Of a stretch of 64,000 nt of DNA, positions 51,161 to 60,568 are shown piece by piece (the first letter of the stretch is position 1; each line of letters starts with the position of its first letter). The stretch spans positions 186,001 to 250,000 of the forward strand of contig JASGHP010000001.1 of assembly GCA_047602295.1 (NCBI GenBank). Direction: 5' to 3'. The position numbers and the translations under genes are program-made. The stretch comes from JACMLD01 sp047602295. GTDB lineage: Bacteria > Bacteroidota > Bacteroidia > Chitinophagales > Chitinophagaceae. Below the pieces are notes generated by a model. The model saw nothing but the letters and a program-made list of their open reading frames with translations, was not told the origin of the DNA and did no database searches.

Positions 51161-52813
51161 ATGCTGAAAGAAAAATCAACTGCCATAGCAGACAAATGGT
51201 TTTATATTTTATTGTTTGTTGGCATTGCTATTAATATTCCTGCGCTATTTACAACAATACTAGAGCCAGATGGTGCTTTGTATGCATCCATTGCAAAAAC
51301 CATGGCGCAGTCTAATGACTTTATTAACCTGAAAGTAGATAACAAAGACTGGTTGGATAAACCGCATTTTCCTTTCTGGATGGCAGCTTTCAGTTACAAA
51401 ATTTTCGGCATCAACAGTTTTGCATATAAGTTGCCAGCCTTTTTATTTTGGTTGATGGGCTTATTGTATACATTTCGGTTTGCAAAAATTTTATACAATC
51501 AACAAACGGCCCGCATTGCAGTACTCATCTATATTACCACAGCGCACCTGGTTATTTCAAACAACGATGTAAGAGCAGAGCCTTATTTAACAGGATTGAT
51601 TATTGCAGCCGTCTACCATTTCTACCTGGCTTCATCAAAAAAATACAGTTGGCATTTGATAGCAGGTGCCGCCATGGCTGCATGCGCAATAATGACCAAA
51701 GGACCTTTTGTATTAATCACTATTGGCGCTGGTTTTATTATTGACTGGATCATAAAAAAGAAATGGCAGGAGTTTGCCCAGCCACGCTGGTGGCTTGCCA
51801 TCGTCCTAACAGGTATATTTATTTTACCAGAAATTGCTTGTCTTTTTTGGCAATTTGATCTTCATCCGGAAAAAACAGTTTTTAATCAGCACAGGGTTTC
51901 AGGCATACGTTTCTTTTTTTGGGATAGCCAGTTTGGCCGTTTCTTTAATACAGGCCCCATTAAAGGAGATGGCGATTATTTCTTTTACTTCCATACGTTC
52001 CTATGGGCATTTCTTCCCTGGTCTTTAGTAGCAGCTATCGCATTTGCATGGCGCTTCAAAAACTATAAAAATGATTTGATAAATGGGGAATACATTAACC
52101 TGGGTGCAGTTTGTATAAGCTTTGCAATTTTTTCTTTGTCGCGTTTTCAATTGCCGCACTATATAAATATTCTTTACCCTTTTGTTGCCATTATTACTGC
52201 GCAATTCTTATTGGCATCGGCAAAAAGCAAGCGTATTAATGGTTTACAAAAACTTCAATTAGTCATTGGCGTTTTAATGATAGCAGTGGTTTTTTGTTTA
52301 GTGATATTATTTCAGGCAGGCAATGTATGGTTGATATTATTATGGACAGTGTTTATTGCAGGTTTATTGTTCTTTCTTCCTGCTAAAGAAAAACTAGCGT
52401 CATTAATAAAATGTACTTGCTTATCGGCTGCTTTTGTTTATGGCATGTTAAACATGTTTTTCTATCCTGCATTGCTGGAGTATCAATCTGGAAGCAAAGC
52501 TGCATTCTACGCAAATAGAAATTATCCCAATCAAAAACTTGTTCAATTAAATACAAGCTCTTACTCGCTGGCTTTTTATGCTAAAACAAATGTTGAATAC
52601 TATAATGCAGATGAAGTAAAAAAAATTAAAACACCGATGCTTGTTTATTGTACCCAGGAAGAATTAAACAGCCTTGATAAAAAAACTTTCAATATACAAT
52701 TGCTGCAAAGCTTTCCGCATTTTCATATCAGCCAGCTTAGCCTGCCGTTTATTAATTACAAAACACGGCCTGCCACATTGGAAACGTTTGTATTAGCTAA
52801 GATCGCTCAATAA
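51161..52813 (+). CDS. GT39/ArnT-like integral membrane glycosyltransferase
   Basis: 550 residues with about 12 membrane helices. The N-terminal part has LEPDGALYASIAKTMAQSND and WLDKPHFPFWMAAFSYKIFG, the loop typical of ArnT/PMT-2 enzymes with the catalytic Asp-Glu region; VRAEPYLTGLII and MTKGPFVLI are further family blocks. It uses polyprenyl-phosphate sugar donors and acts in the periplasmic leaflet, e.g. on lipid A or proteins. It follows the PAP2 gene closely. Acceptor unknown. Confidence 0.87.
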   Translation: MLKEKSTAIADKWFYILLFVGIAINIPALFTTILEPDGALYASIAKTMAQSNDFINLKVDNKDWLDKPHFPFWMAAFSYKIFGINSFAYKLPAFLFWLMGLLYTFRFAKILYNQQTARIAVLIYITTAHLVISNNDVRAEPYLTGLIIAAVYHFYLASSKKYSWHLIAGAAMAACAIMTKGPFVLITIGAGFIIDWIIKKKWQEFAQPRWWLAIVLTGIFILPEIACLFWQFDLHPEKTVFNQHRVSGIRFFFWDSQFGRFFNTGPIKGDGDYFFYFHTFLWAFLPWSLVAAIAFAWRFKNYKNDLINGEYINLGAVCISFAIFSLSRFQLPHYINILYPFVAIITAQFLLASAKSKRINGLQKLQLVIGVLMIAVVFCLVILFQAGNVWLILLWTVFIAGLLFFLPAKEKLASLIKCTCLSAAFVYGMLNMFFYPALLEYQSGSKAAFYANRNYPNQKLVQLNTSSYSLAFYAKTNVEYYNADEVKKIKTPMLVYCTQEELNSLDKKTFNIQLLQSFPHFHISQLSLPFINYKTRPATLETFVLAKIAQ

Positions 52814-52897
52814 AGATTTACAGTTGAAGTGAGTGACACAACAAAAGTCGCCCAAAGATCGAATGATGGTTCCATAAAAAGTATAGAGACTATATTC

Positions 52898-55387
52898 TTA
52901 CAATGTTGCTTTTGCAGGAGTCACTAAATACGTCTTTCCTTTTTCAGTATTAAACTGCAGCGTATAGCCGTGATCTGTTTTTACCGGTTTACTGTTGATG
53001 CCTTGTACTGTTACAGGTTTTGCGGTTCTTAATTTGCAAACGCCACCAGCTAATGATTTAATGCTCGCGTTGGTTAGCGTTTGGTTTTTCCATTGCATGC
53101 TTACTTCAAAATTGCCACGAGCCTTCAATCCTTTTACGGAGCCTTCTTTCCAGGCAGCAGGCATTGCTGCTAATAAATGCAATTCGCCCAAATGACTTTG
53201 CAATAACATTTCGCACATGCCGGCAGTACCGCCAAAATTGCCGTCTATTTGAAAGGGCGGATGTGCATCAAAAAAATTGGGATAAGTACCACCGCCGCCT
53301 GCATAATTAAACCCCGTAGAATTGGTGGCATGCAACAAATCTTTCAGCAATACATAGGCATGATCTCCATCCAGCAACCTTGCCCAGAAATTTATCTTCC
53401 AGGCCTTGCTCCAGCCCGTTCCTTCATCTCCACGTATCTCTAAAGTTTTTCTTGCAGCATTAGCAAGATCCGGAGTTAGTATGGGCGATATTTCACGGCC
53501 TGGATGCAATGCAAACAAATGCGATACATGGCGGTGATGCACTTCCACATCGTCGTAATCTTTGCTCCATTCCTGCAGGTTGCCGTTCTTGCCAATATGA
53601 AAAGGAAAAAGTTTTTTCTTTTTTTCTATCAGCAGGTTTTTAAAATCATTGTCTGTATTTAATATTTCTGCGGCTTCTATTAAGTTGGTAAAAAGGTCCC
53701 GCACTATAGACATGTCCATTGTTGTGGCCACAGATACATCAGATTCTTTGTTGGGTGCATAGCGAAAAACATTTTCCGGTGAAACGGATGGCGCTACCAC
53801 AAGATATCCGTCTTTGTCTTCTACCAACCAATCCAAACAAAATTGTGCTGCACCTTTCATTAGAGGATAAGCTGTTGATTGTAAAAATTGTTTATCGCGG
53901 GTAAACGCATAATGCTCCCACAAATGCTGGCAAAGCCAATTACCTCCCTGCGCCCAGTTGGCCCAGCGTGGTGCACCATCACCTTTTGCGCCTACAGGAT
54001 TGGAAGTTGCCCATATATCTGAATTGTGGTGTGCTACCCAACCGTTCATGTTGTAAAATTCCTTAGCCGTGTTTTTTCCTGTAACAGCTATCGATTTTAT
54101 CAAATCAAACAAAGGCGCATGCATCTCAGACATATTAGCCACCTCTGCCGGCCAGTAATTCATTTGTGTGTTGATGTTGATAGTAAAGTTTGAACTCCAG
54201 GGTGCCTGCAATTCTTTGTTCCAGATACCTTGCAGGTTTGCTGGTGTGCCACCAGGCCTTGATGAAGAGATAAGCAAATACCTTCCGTACTGGAAATACA
54301 ATGTTTCAATACCCGGATCGTATGCGCCATTTGTGTACGCAATCAAACGTTCATCGCTGGGTAATGATGCTGTTTTATTATTCCTGCTTGTATCTGTCAA
54401 TGTAAAAGAAAGCCTGTCGAAATATTTTTTATAATCCGCGGTATGAGTGGTTAACAATTCAGCATACATTTTTTTAATGGCCTTCTGCATATAGCCATTT
54501 GCTATTGCATGTTCATCAAGTCCTTCTTTATCGGGGCATTTATCAAACCCATTGAAACTGGTGGCTGCGCTTATCAATAATAATACTTCAGTAGCATTGC
54601 GCACATGCAAGCCTTCATTGCCGCTGCTAACACTTCCATCTTTATTTATGGCATGTACAATCATTTCATAGCGCATGCCATTGCAGCCGCTTGTATCTTC
54701 ATACACAATAGGGTTTTTGTTTTTTCTATAATAACCCGGGTCTGCATGTGCAGGCGCTTTGCCTTTCATGATGAGCTCATGATCTCCAACAGCCGAATTT
54801 TGAAAATGCAGCAGGCTATTGCTGCTAACGTCGAAGCTTAGTTGCTTTGCTTTATCTGCCGTAATGCGCATCACCATTACCTGGTCTGGTGCAGACGCAA
54901 ACAATTGTCTTGTATAAGTAACGCCATTGCTGGTAAAAATAGTAGTAGCCGTTGCATTGCTGATGTCCAGTTCTCTTTTGTAAGCACTCGTATTAGTATC
55001 GGCTAACAATTGTTTAATGTGCAAATCGCCCAAGGGCATGTAAGACTCTGTATACAAACCCTGCATTTTCTTGGTAAGCTCAATGGCTTTTTCGTAGTCT
55101 TCATTCTTTAATAATGCTTCTCTAATCTGTGGCAGGTATTGTGGTGCCTCGGGGTTTATGTTTTTATGAACCGGGCCGCCAGACCACAAAGTGCTTTCAT
55201 TCAATTGCAACAACTCATCGGCAACGCCACCAAATTCCATGGCACCCAATCTTCCGTTTCCCACTGGCAAAGCTTCTGTCCACACTTTGGCGGGTTTTTT
55301 ATACCAAAGTTTTTGCTGTTGTGAGCTACCAGCAATCACAAATAAAAACTGACAAGCAATAAAGGCAATAAAAAAGACTGAACGCAT
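52898..55387 (-). CDS. GH95 alpha-L-fucosidase-type glycoside hydrolase
   Basis: 829 residues from the ATG at 55387, with a signal peptide (MRSVFFIAFIACQFLFVIAG). The GH95 N-terminal domain opens LWYKKPAKVWTEALPVGNGRLGAMEFGG..LNESTLWSGGP, the family hallmark. The (alpha/alpha)6 catalytic part includes PANLQGIWNKELQAPWSSNFTININTQMNYWPAEVANM and HRHVSHLFALHPGREISP, with the expected catalytic Asn/Asp/Glu positions. The domain ends with a C-terminal beta-sandwich. It would cut alpha-1,2-L-fucose or L-galactose from glycans in the periplasm. Divergent from the AraC regulator, which may control it. Confidence 0.93.
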   Translation of the reverse strand: MRSVFFIAFIACQFLFVIAGSSQQQKLWYKKPAKVWTEALPVGNGRLGAMEFGGVADELLQLNESTLWSGGPVHKNINPEAPQYLPQIREALLKNEDYEKAIELTKKMQGLYTESYMPLGDLHIKQLLADTNTSAYKRELDISNATATTIFTSNGVTYTRQLFASAPDQVMVMRITADKAKQLSFDVSSNSLLHFQNSAVGDHELIMKGKAPAHADPGYYRKNKNPIVYEDTSGCNGMRYEMIVHAINKDGSVSSGNEGLHVRNATEVLLLISAATSFNGFDKCPDKEGLDEHAIANGYMQKAIKKMYAELLTTHTADYKKYFDRLSFTLTDTSRNNKTASLPSDERLIAYTNGAYDPGIETLYFQYGRYLLISSSRPGGTPANLQGIWNKELQAPWSSNFTININTQMNYWPAEVANMSEMHAPLFDLIKSIAVTGKNTAKEFYNMNGWVAHHNSDIWATSNPVGAKGDGAPRWANWAQGGNWLCQHLWEHYAFTRDKQFLQSTAYPLMKGAAQFCLDWLVEDKDGYLVVAPSVSPENVFRYAPNKESDVSVATTMDMSIVRDLFTNLIEAAEILNTDNDFKNLLIEKKKKLFPFHIGKNGNLQEWSKDYDDVEVHHRHVSHLFALHPGREISPILTPDLANAARKTLEIRGDEGTGWSKAWKINFWARLLDGDHAYVLLKDLLHATNSTGFNYAGGGGTYPNFFDAHPPFQIDGNFGGTAGMCEMLLQSHLGELHLLAAMPAAWKEGSVKGLKARGNFEVSMQWKNQTLTNASIKSLAGGVCKLRTAKPVTVQGINSKPVKTDHGYTLQFNTEKGKTYLVTPAKATL

Positions 55388-55515
55388 ATAATGATAATTA
55401 GAATGCTGTATTAATGAATCAAGGAGGCCCAAGATAGAAATTATCGAGTTGAAAACCGTAAGCGCATCAAACCAATAAATTGTACTATATTACCATTTGA
55501 AATAAGCTGCCATAT

Positions 55516-56385
55516 ATGAAGCCTGTACTGCGACAAGCGTTATCAACGCCGTCTTCTTCTTTTACCGTAAGAAAAGACATCGGCAAACAAATGATCAATT
55601 CCTGGCATTATCACCCGGAAATAGAATTTCTTTTCATTAAAAAAAGCTCCGGCACCTGGCTTATTGGCGATTATATTGGCCACTTCAGAAGCGGTGATGT
55701 TATTATGCTGGGTGCTAATCTGCCACACTGTTTCAGACACGAGCAACAATATATTGGAGCCGATGATGAGAAAGGCGAAACCATCTGCATAAAGTTTGCA
55801 CCGGAAATTTTTGGCGACAGCTTTTTAAGTTTGCCCGAAGCCCGCCCTATAAAGGAAATACTGGGCAAATGCGTGCACGGTTTAAAACTAAAAGGATCTT
55901 TAAAAGAGCGCAGCGGTGAGTTGATTGAACAAATGTCTGCAGCCAATCCAGGTAAAAAACTGGCCCACCTTTTATATTTATTAGAAGACATTGCCGAATA
56001 CCAGGAGTTTACAGCCTTTTCTTCTAAAGGCTTTACTCAAATGCACGAAGATGTTGACAAAGCAAGGATAAAAATGGTGTATGAGTATACCCTCAATCAC
56101 TTCAATGAAAAAATAACCATTGATAAAGTTGCCTCGTTGCTTAATATGACCCGCCAGTCGTTTTGCCGCTATTTTAAAAGCAAGACCAACAAAAGTTATG
56201 TCAATTTTTTAATTGAAGTAAGAATTGGTGCAGCCTGTCGCATGCTGGTAGAAGACGAAAAAAATGTGACTGAAATCAGTTACGAATGCGGTTATAATAA
56301 TATCTCGCATTTCAATCACCAGTTTCGGAGTATTACCAATAAAAGGCCCCTTCAATACAAACGAGACTACCTGGAAAAAGTGTAA
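55516..56385 (+). CDS. AraC-family transcriptional regulator
   Basis: 289 residues. The N-terminal cupin-like sensing domain (WHYHPEIEFLFIKKSSGTWLIGDYIGHFRSGDVIMLGANLPHCFRHE) resembles carbohydrate-sensing AraC types. The C-terminal two-HTH domain has VASLLNMTRQSFCRYFKSKTNKSYVNFL and VTEISYECGYNNISHFNHQFRSITNKRPLQYKR. It is divergent from the GH95 gene with a 128-bp shared promoter gap, so it probably regulates it; the inducer is likely a sugar. Confidence 0.9.
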   Translation: MKPVLRQALSTPSSSFTVRKDIGKQMINSWHYHPEIEFLFIKKSSGTWLIGDYIGHFRSGDVIMLGANLPHCFRHEQQYIGADDEKGETICIKFAPEIFGDSFLSLPEARPIKEILGKCVHGLKLKGSLKERSGELIEQMSAANPGKKLAHLLYLLEDIAEYQEFTAFSSKGFTQMHEDVDKARIKMVYEYTLNHFNEKITIDKVASLLNMTRQSFCRYFKSKTNKSYVNFLIEVRIGAACRMLVEDEKNVTEISYECGYNNISHFNHQFRSITNKRPLQYKRDYLEKV

Positions 56386-56489
56386 GCGTTCAAATAAAGC
56401 AACCTGATTAAAATCAGGCATCCGCATAACTGTCCTCATAAGCCAGCAGCCGTACGATTAAGAAATTTGTGTAACAAAACTTAATCAGT

Positions 56490-56843
56490 ATGGCAACTAC
56501 AACTTATCAAAACCTTACCGGCATACACAAACCATCTTTGTTCAGCCAGTTTATTAATTGGTGCAATGGGCAGGAAGAACGTCGTTTTATGTGGCTGGGC
56601 CTTGCATTGGCAGGTCATGGCTGCCTGCTTACACCACTCACTGTAATGGCAATAATAATGTCTGGTAACAGTCTGCCATTGTTTATGCTGGCCATTGGCG
56701 CTATGGCAATAGCATTGGTGGTAAATCTTGCTGCACAGCCTACCAAAATAAGCATACCCATTTTATTGTTAACCGTTTTGATTGACCTGGGCATTATTAT
56801 CAGTTGTGCCATTAGTGGTTTTCATACCGGCAATACATTTTAG
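56490..56843 (+). CDS. Small membrane protein
   Basis: 117 residues. A soluble N terminus is followed by three to four hydrophobic segments (MWLGLALAGHGCLLTPLTVMAIIM, LPLFMLAIGAMAIALVVNLA, ISIPILLLTVLIDLGIIIS). No family recognised. It is rightward, 104 bp after the AraC gene, and followed by a strong terminator. Confidence 0.75.
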   Translation: MATTTYQNLTGIHKPSLFSQFINWCNGQEERRFMWLGLALAGHGCLLTPLTVMAIIMSGNSLPLFMLAIGAMAIALVVNLAAQPTKISIPILLLTVLIDLGIIISCAISGFHTGNTF

Positions 56844-56872
56844 CTTACCAATCCCTCTGTAGCAGTTTAACA

Positions 56873-56908
56873 AAAAGGCGTTCAGTACAACTGGATGCCT
56901 TTTATTTT
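56873..56908 (+). terminator. Rho-independent terminator
   Basis: 14-bp stem AAAAGGCGTTCAGT/ACTGGATGCCTTTT (one G-T-type and one wobble pair), three-base loop ACA, then TTTATTTTAT; 29 bp past the small membrane protein gene. Confidence 0.88.
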
Positions 56909-57121
56909 ATACAATCCCTTGCATAAATTTTATTGAGCCGGCATTGGTAACACAGATGGATCATTCTTGCGACGCTCCGTTCAGCTTTTCTATCAATGGG
57001 CAGCGCTTCCTGTGCATTATGCTTTTTATAGGTAAGCATTCTTCTCCAAAAGATCCCATAAGCATCAGCCGCTTTACTTTATCTTTAAAAACTTTTTCAG
57101 CAGTATAAAATCGGGTTTATT

Positions 57122-58141
57122 ATGACAAGGATACCATTTGCCGAAATGAAAGACACCATTGAAAAGGCGTTTGTTAAAGCAGGCATGCCGGCAGATAAAG
57201 CCGCTGTTTGCGCAAGGGTGCATACAGAATCCAGCAGGGATGGTGTTTATTCGCACGGGCTAAACCGGGTAGAGCGTTTTGTAGAATATATTGGTAAAGA
57301 TTGGGTTGATGTAAATGCAGAGCCTTCCATAGATCTGCAATTGGGTGCCATGGAAACCTATAACGGCAATATGGGACCGGGAATTTTAAATGCCATTTTT
57401 GCTATGAACCGTGCCACAGAAATTGCTGCCAACAACGGGCTTGGCCTGGTAAGCATGCACAATACTACCCACTGGATGCGTGGCGGGGCATACGGCTGGT
57501 TGGCCGCAGAAAAAGGTTATATAGGCATTTGCTGGACCAATACGGAAACCTGTATGCCTGCATGGGGCGCAAAATCTGGTGCTATTGGGAACAACCCTTT
57601 TATTATGGCAGTACCACGCAAAGAGGGTCACGTTGTTTTAGACATGGCTATGTCTCAATATTCTTATGGTAAATTGCAGGTAACAAGATTGGCCAATAAA
57701 AAACTTCCTTATCCCGGTGGTTTTGATGAAGAGGGAAAACTAACAGATGATCCCGGTGTAATAGAAAACTCACGCCGCATACTGCCCATGGGTTTCTGGA
57801 AAGGTTCTGGCTTTGCCATACTGCTGGATATTATTTCGGCTTTATTGTCTGGCGGGCGCACCACTGCAGCAATAGATAAATTTGATAAAGGCAGTTGCGG
57901 CAGTTGTTGCCAGGTATTCATTGCTATTAATCCGCTGCAAATAAATACACAGGAGTTTATAGACAAAGCACTGGGCGAAACCATTGCGCAAATAAAATCA
58001 TCTGTGCCAGATAAAGAAGGTGGCCGCATTCTCTACCCGGGAGAGCAATCTTTACAAACAAGAAATGAAAACATGCAACTGGGCATACCTGTGGATGATG
58101 GTGTTTGGCAAAAAGTAAAGCAACTGGCAGGCTTAGCTTAG
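57122..58141 (+). CDS. Ldh_2-family oxidoreductase, 3-dehydro-L-gulonate 2-dehydrogenase-like (YiaK)
   Basis: 339 residues of the malate/lactate dehydrogenase 2 family. TESSRDGVYSHGLNRVERFV is the conserved start of the domain; SMHNTTHWMRGGAYGWLAAEKGYIGICWTNT, GNNPFIMAVPRK and LDMAMSQYSYGKL include the active-site His and Asp of this family. GFWKGSGFAILLDIISALLSGG and GSCGSCCQVFIAIN complete it. Wording matches YiaK, an NAD(P)-dependent enzyme of 2,3-diketo-L-gulonate catabolism. Near GH95, AraC and GntP genes, which suggests sugar-acid metabolism. Confidence 0.82.
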   Translation: MTRIPFAEMKDTIEKAFVKAGMPADKAAVCARVHTESSRDGVYSHGLNRVERFVEYIGKDWVDVNAEPSIDLQLGAMETYNGNMGPGILNAIFAMNRATEIAANNGLGLVSMHNTTHWMRGGAYGWLAAEKGYIGICWTNTETCMPAWGAKSGAIGNNPFIMAVPRKEGHVVLDMAMSQYSYGKLQVTRLANKKLPYPGGFDEEGKLTDDPGVIENSRRILPMGFWKGSGFAILLDIISALLSGGRTTAAIDKFDKGSCGSCCQVFIAINPLQINTQEFIDKALGETIAQIKSSVPDKEGGRILYPGEQSLQTRNENMQLGIPVDDGVWQKVKQLAGLA

Positions 58142-58154
58142 TAATGCTTGCTGT

Positions 58155-58200
58155 AATATATTTTGGGGCGATCAATTTTTAATTATCAATTACTAATTCC
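58155..58200. repeat. Short A/T word repeat
   Basis: 'TTTTTAATTATCAATTACTAATTCCTAATTAATTT' words (4-6 bp, repeated and inverted) lie between the YiaK-like and tag genes, in the style of other low-complexity intergenic words here. Confidence 0.4.
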
Positions 58201-58212
58201 TAATTAATTTAT

Positions 58213-58776
58213 ATGTCTTACTGTTTTGCAATTGAAACCATGAGTGGTGAAAGAAAAGAGCTTCATAAAGCCTATCACGATTTGTTATATGGCTTTCCCA
58301 TTCACGATGACAATGAACTTTTTTGCAGGCTCGTGCTGGAAATAAACCAGGCTGGTCTTAGCTGGGAAACTATTTTAAAGAAGGAAAAAACATTCAGGAA
58401 GGCTTATCACAATTTCAATATAAAAAAAGTAGCTGCCTATACTGCCAAAGACTTTGAGAGATTGATGGCAGACCCCGGCATTATTAGAAACAGGCTTAAG
58501 ATTAATGCCGCTATTGAAAATGCAAAAACCATTTTGCAATTGCAAAAAGAGTTTGGCTCATTTGAGAAATGGCTGGAAAGCCATCACCCAAAAACAAAAG
58601 AGGAGTGGGTAAAGCTGTTTAAAAAAACATTTCGTTTTACCGGTGGCGAAATTGTAAACGAGTTTTTAATGAGCATAGGATACCTGCCTGGCGCACATAC
58701 TGCAGATTGTGCTGTACAGAAAAAAATATTGAAAGCAAAACCACTTTGGTTAAGCGTTAAATCATCAAAAAAGTAA
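58213..58776 (+). CDS. tag: DNA-3-methyladenine glycosylase I
   Basis: 187 residues of the Tag family. HKAYHDLLYGFPIHDDNELFCRLVLEINQAGLSWETILKKEKTFRKAYHNFN includes the Glu of the base-recognition pocket; MADPGIIRNRLKINAAIENAKTILQLQKEFGSF is the conserved core, and GEIVNEFLMSIGYLPGAHTADC the end with a His/Cys zinc site. It excises 3-methyladenine in base-excision repair. Single gene. Confidence 0.9.
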   Translation: MSYCFAIETMSGERKELHKAYHDLLYGFPIHDDNELFCRLVLEINQAGLSWETILKKEKTFRKAYHNFNIKKVAAYTAKDFERLMADPGIIRNRLKINAAIENAKTILQLQKEFGSFEKWLESHHPKTKEEWVKLFKKTFRFTGGEIVNEFLMSIGYLPGAHTADCAVQKKILKAKPLWLSVKSSKK

Positions 58777-58903
58777 TACAGGGTTCTATGGAGTAGGGCA
58801 AGGGTTGCAAAATTTATGCGGCTGAACAAAGGATATTAGCTATTTGGATTGGATGCTGGATTTAAAAACGGGCTATATGCATTCTCATAAATTTATCAGG
58901 TGT

Positions 58904-58931
58904 TAAAAAAATCCCCGGACTGGCCGGGGAT
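58904..58931 (-). terminator. Terminator for leftward transcription (GntP side)
   Basis: ATCCCCGG/CCGGGGAT 8-bp stem (58911-58918 with 58924-58931); on the minus strand it is followed by TTTTTTTAAC. The gap 58777-59144 otherwise holds the hairpin repeat at 59034-59142. Confidence 0.75.
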
Positions 58932-59033
58932 CCACCTCAAATGTCCATTGATTGCAATGGCAAGCCGGTGCAAAATTGCAGTTATTTAAATTTCAGAAAA
59001 GCCAAAGGAATGCTTGCAGAAGGTTTATTTAGA

Positions 59034-59142
59034 AGCGAGTGGCAAGTGGGGTATGGCTAGTGGGGTAACCGGCATAACACTCCCACTAGCCACTTACTAC
59101 TCACCACTACCTATCTTACCACTTATAACTTACCACTTATAA
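59034..59142. repeat. Intergenic inverted repeat of 'AGTGGGTAAG/CTTACCACT' words
   Basis: TGGCTAGTGGG (59054-59064) pairs exactly with CCCACTAGCCA (59082-59092). Around it, AGTGGCAAGTGG words are matched by runs of ACCACTTATAACTT and CTTACCACTT. It is a low-complexity word hairpin downstream of the gntP-like gene. Confidence 0.65.
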
Positions 59143-59144
59143 CT

Positions 59145-60455
59145 TCACAGAATCCACGCAAGTACCAACACACCCAGCAAACCTGTTACAGAAACAAGCG
59201 TATCCATTACAGACCAGGTTTTAATAGTATCTTTTAAAGACAGTTGAAAATATTCGCGGAACAACCAGAAGCCGGTATCATTTACGTGAGAGAACATCAT
59301 GCTGCCAGCACCAATACTCAGCACCATCAGGTTTGGGTTAATCGTTCCCGTTAGTAAAAGCGGTGCTATAAACCCTGCAGTAGTAATACCCGCTACAGTA
59401 GAAGAACCTACACAAACTCTAATGATAGCTGCAATACACCAACCCAATATATATGGACTGGTATGTGCATCCTGCAATAAGCCAGCTATTTGTTGGGAAA
59501 CACCTCCGTCTGTGAGTACTTGCTTCAATGCACCGGCACCTCCAAAAATTAATAACAATGATGCTACTTCTTTAACCGCATCGGTAAATTGCTTTTGCAA
59601 AGCATCTTTCTTATAGTGTTTCACAATACCCAATGCATACAGTGCAAATAAAATGGTTATCAGTAAACTTACCGTAGCATCGCCTATAATCAACAATGTA
59701 TCTTTTAAAAAACCATCCCTGAGTAAGGGTGTTACGATTGCACTGCCGCCTATTAAAACAATTGGCAATAATACAGTAGCAATACTCATAAAAACAGAAG
59801 GCAATTGTTCTTCCGTCAGCAAAGGCGCTACAAAAGAAAGATTGGGCTCCGTATCATATTTTTTTACTGTAGCGCCATACAGTGCACCAGAGATTAATAT
59901 AGCAGGAACAGAAATGATAACGCCATATAAAAGCGTAAGGCCCATGTCTGCATGCAATTGTTTTACCAGGAACAATGGAGCAGGATGCGGCGGCAAATAG
60001 CCTTGTGTTACCGATAAAGAAGCCAATAAAGGAAGACCAACATACACAGCAGGCATTTTATTTCTGTAAGCAACTGTAATGGCAATAGGCACCAGCAACA
60101 TAAAACCAACAGAATAAAATAAGGGCAATCCAACCAGGAAGCCGGTAATCATAAACGCCCAGCGAATATGTTTTGTGCCCAGCCAATTGGTCATAGCTGT
60201 TGCAATTTGTTGTGCCGCGCCACTAATACCTACCAGTTTACCCAACATAGCTCCCAATGCAATAATGCTTGCAATAGAACCTAAAGTAGAACCTATGCCG
60301 TTTTGTAAAGATTGCATTAAAGCCGCAGGTGATAAATGCAATAGAAGACCAAGTGCTATGGATATGATTAGAAACGCAAGAAATGCATGCAGCCGGCAAT
60401 AAGAAATAAGCCATACCAAAACAAGTATACCGGCAATGGTTAAAATGATGGGCAT
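59145..60455 (-). CDS. GntP-family permease (gluconate/sugar-acid symporter)
   Basis: 436 residues, about 12 membrane helices. Typical GntP blocks are visible: HAFLAFLIISIALGL, MQSLQNGIGSTLGSIASIIALGAMLGKLVGISGAAQQIA, PLFYSVGFMLLVPIA, SVTQGYLPPHPAPLFLVKQL and CVGSSTVAGITTAGFIAPLL. The family transports gluconate and related hydroxy-acids by H+ symport. It is leftward and not near a gluconate kinase, so the substrate is not fixed; GH95/YiaK neighbours suggest a sugar acid. Confidence 0.9.
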   Translation of the reverse strand: MPIILTIAGILVLVWLISYCRLHAFLAFLIISIALGLLLHLSPAALMQSLQNGIGSTLGSIASIIALGAMLGKLVGISGAAQQIATAMTNWLGTKHIRWAFMITGFLVGLPLFYSVGFMLLVPIAITVAYRNKMPAVYVGLPLLASLSVTQGYLPPHPAPLFLVKQLHADMGLTLLYGVIISVPAILISGALYGATVKKYDTEPNLSFVAPLLTEEQLPSVFMSIATVLLPIVLIGGSAIVTPLLRDGFLKDTLLIIGDATVSLLITILFALYALGIVKHYKKDALQKQFTDAVKEVASLLLIFGGAGALKQVLTDGGVSQQIAGLLQDAHTSPYILGWCIAAIIRVCVGSSTVAGITTAGFIAPLLLTGTINPNLMVLSIGAGSMMFSHVNDTGFWLFREYFQLSLKDTIKTWSVMDTLVSVTGLLGVLVLAWIL

Positions 60456-60520
60456 GCAACCTGTTAGTTTGTTTTACAAATAAAATGATCGTCCCCTAAT
60501 ATACGTCGCAGAATGATTCA

Positions 60521-60551
60521 TTCGTCCGTAAAAATTCAAACAATATCTTTG
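60521..60551 (+). promoter_or_regulatory. Candidate Bacteroidota promoter
   Basis: TTCG at 60521-60524 (-33-like) and TATCTTTG at 60544-60551 (TAnnTTTG -7 box) with a 19-bp spacer, 17 bp upstream of the TTG start at 60569. Confidence 0.5.
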
Positions 60552-60568
60552 CGAAAACTATTGATAGC

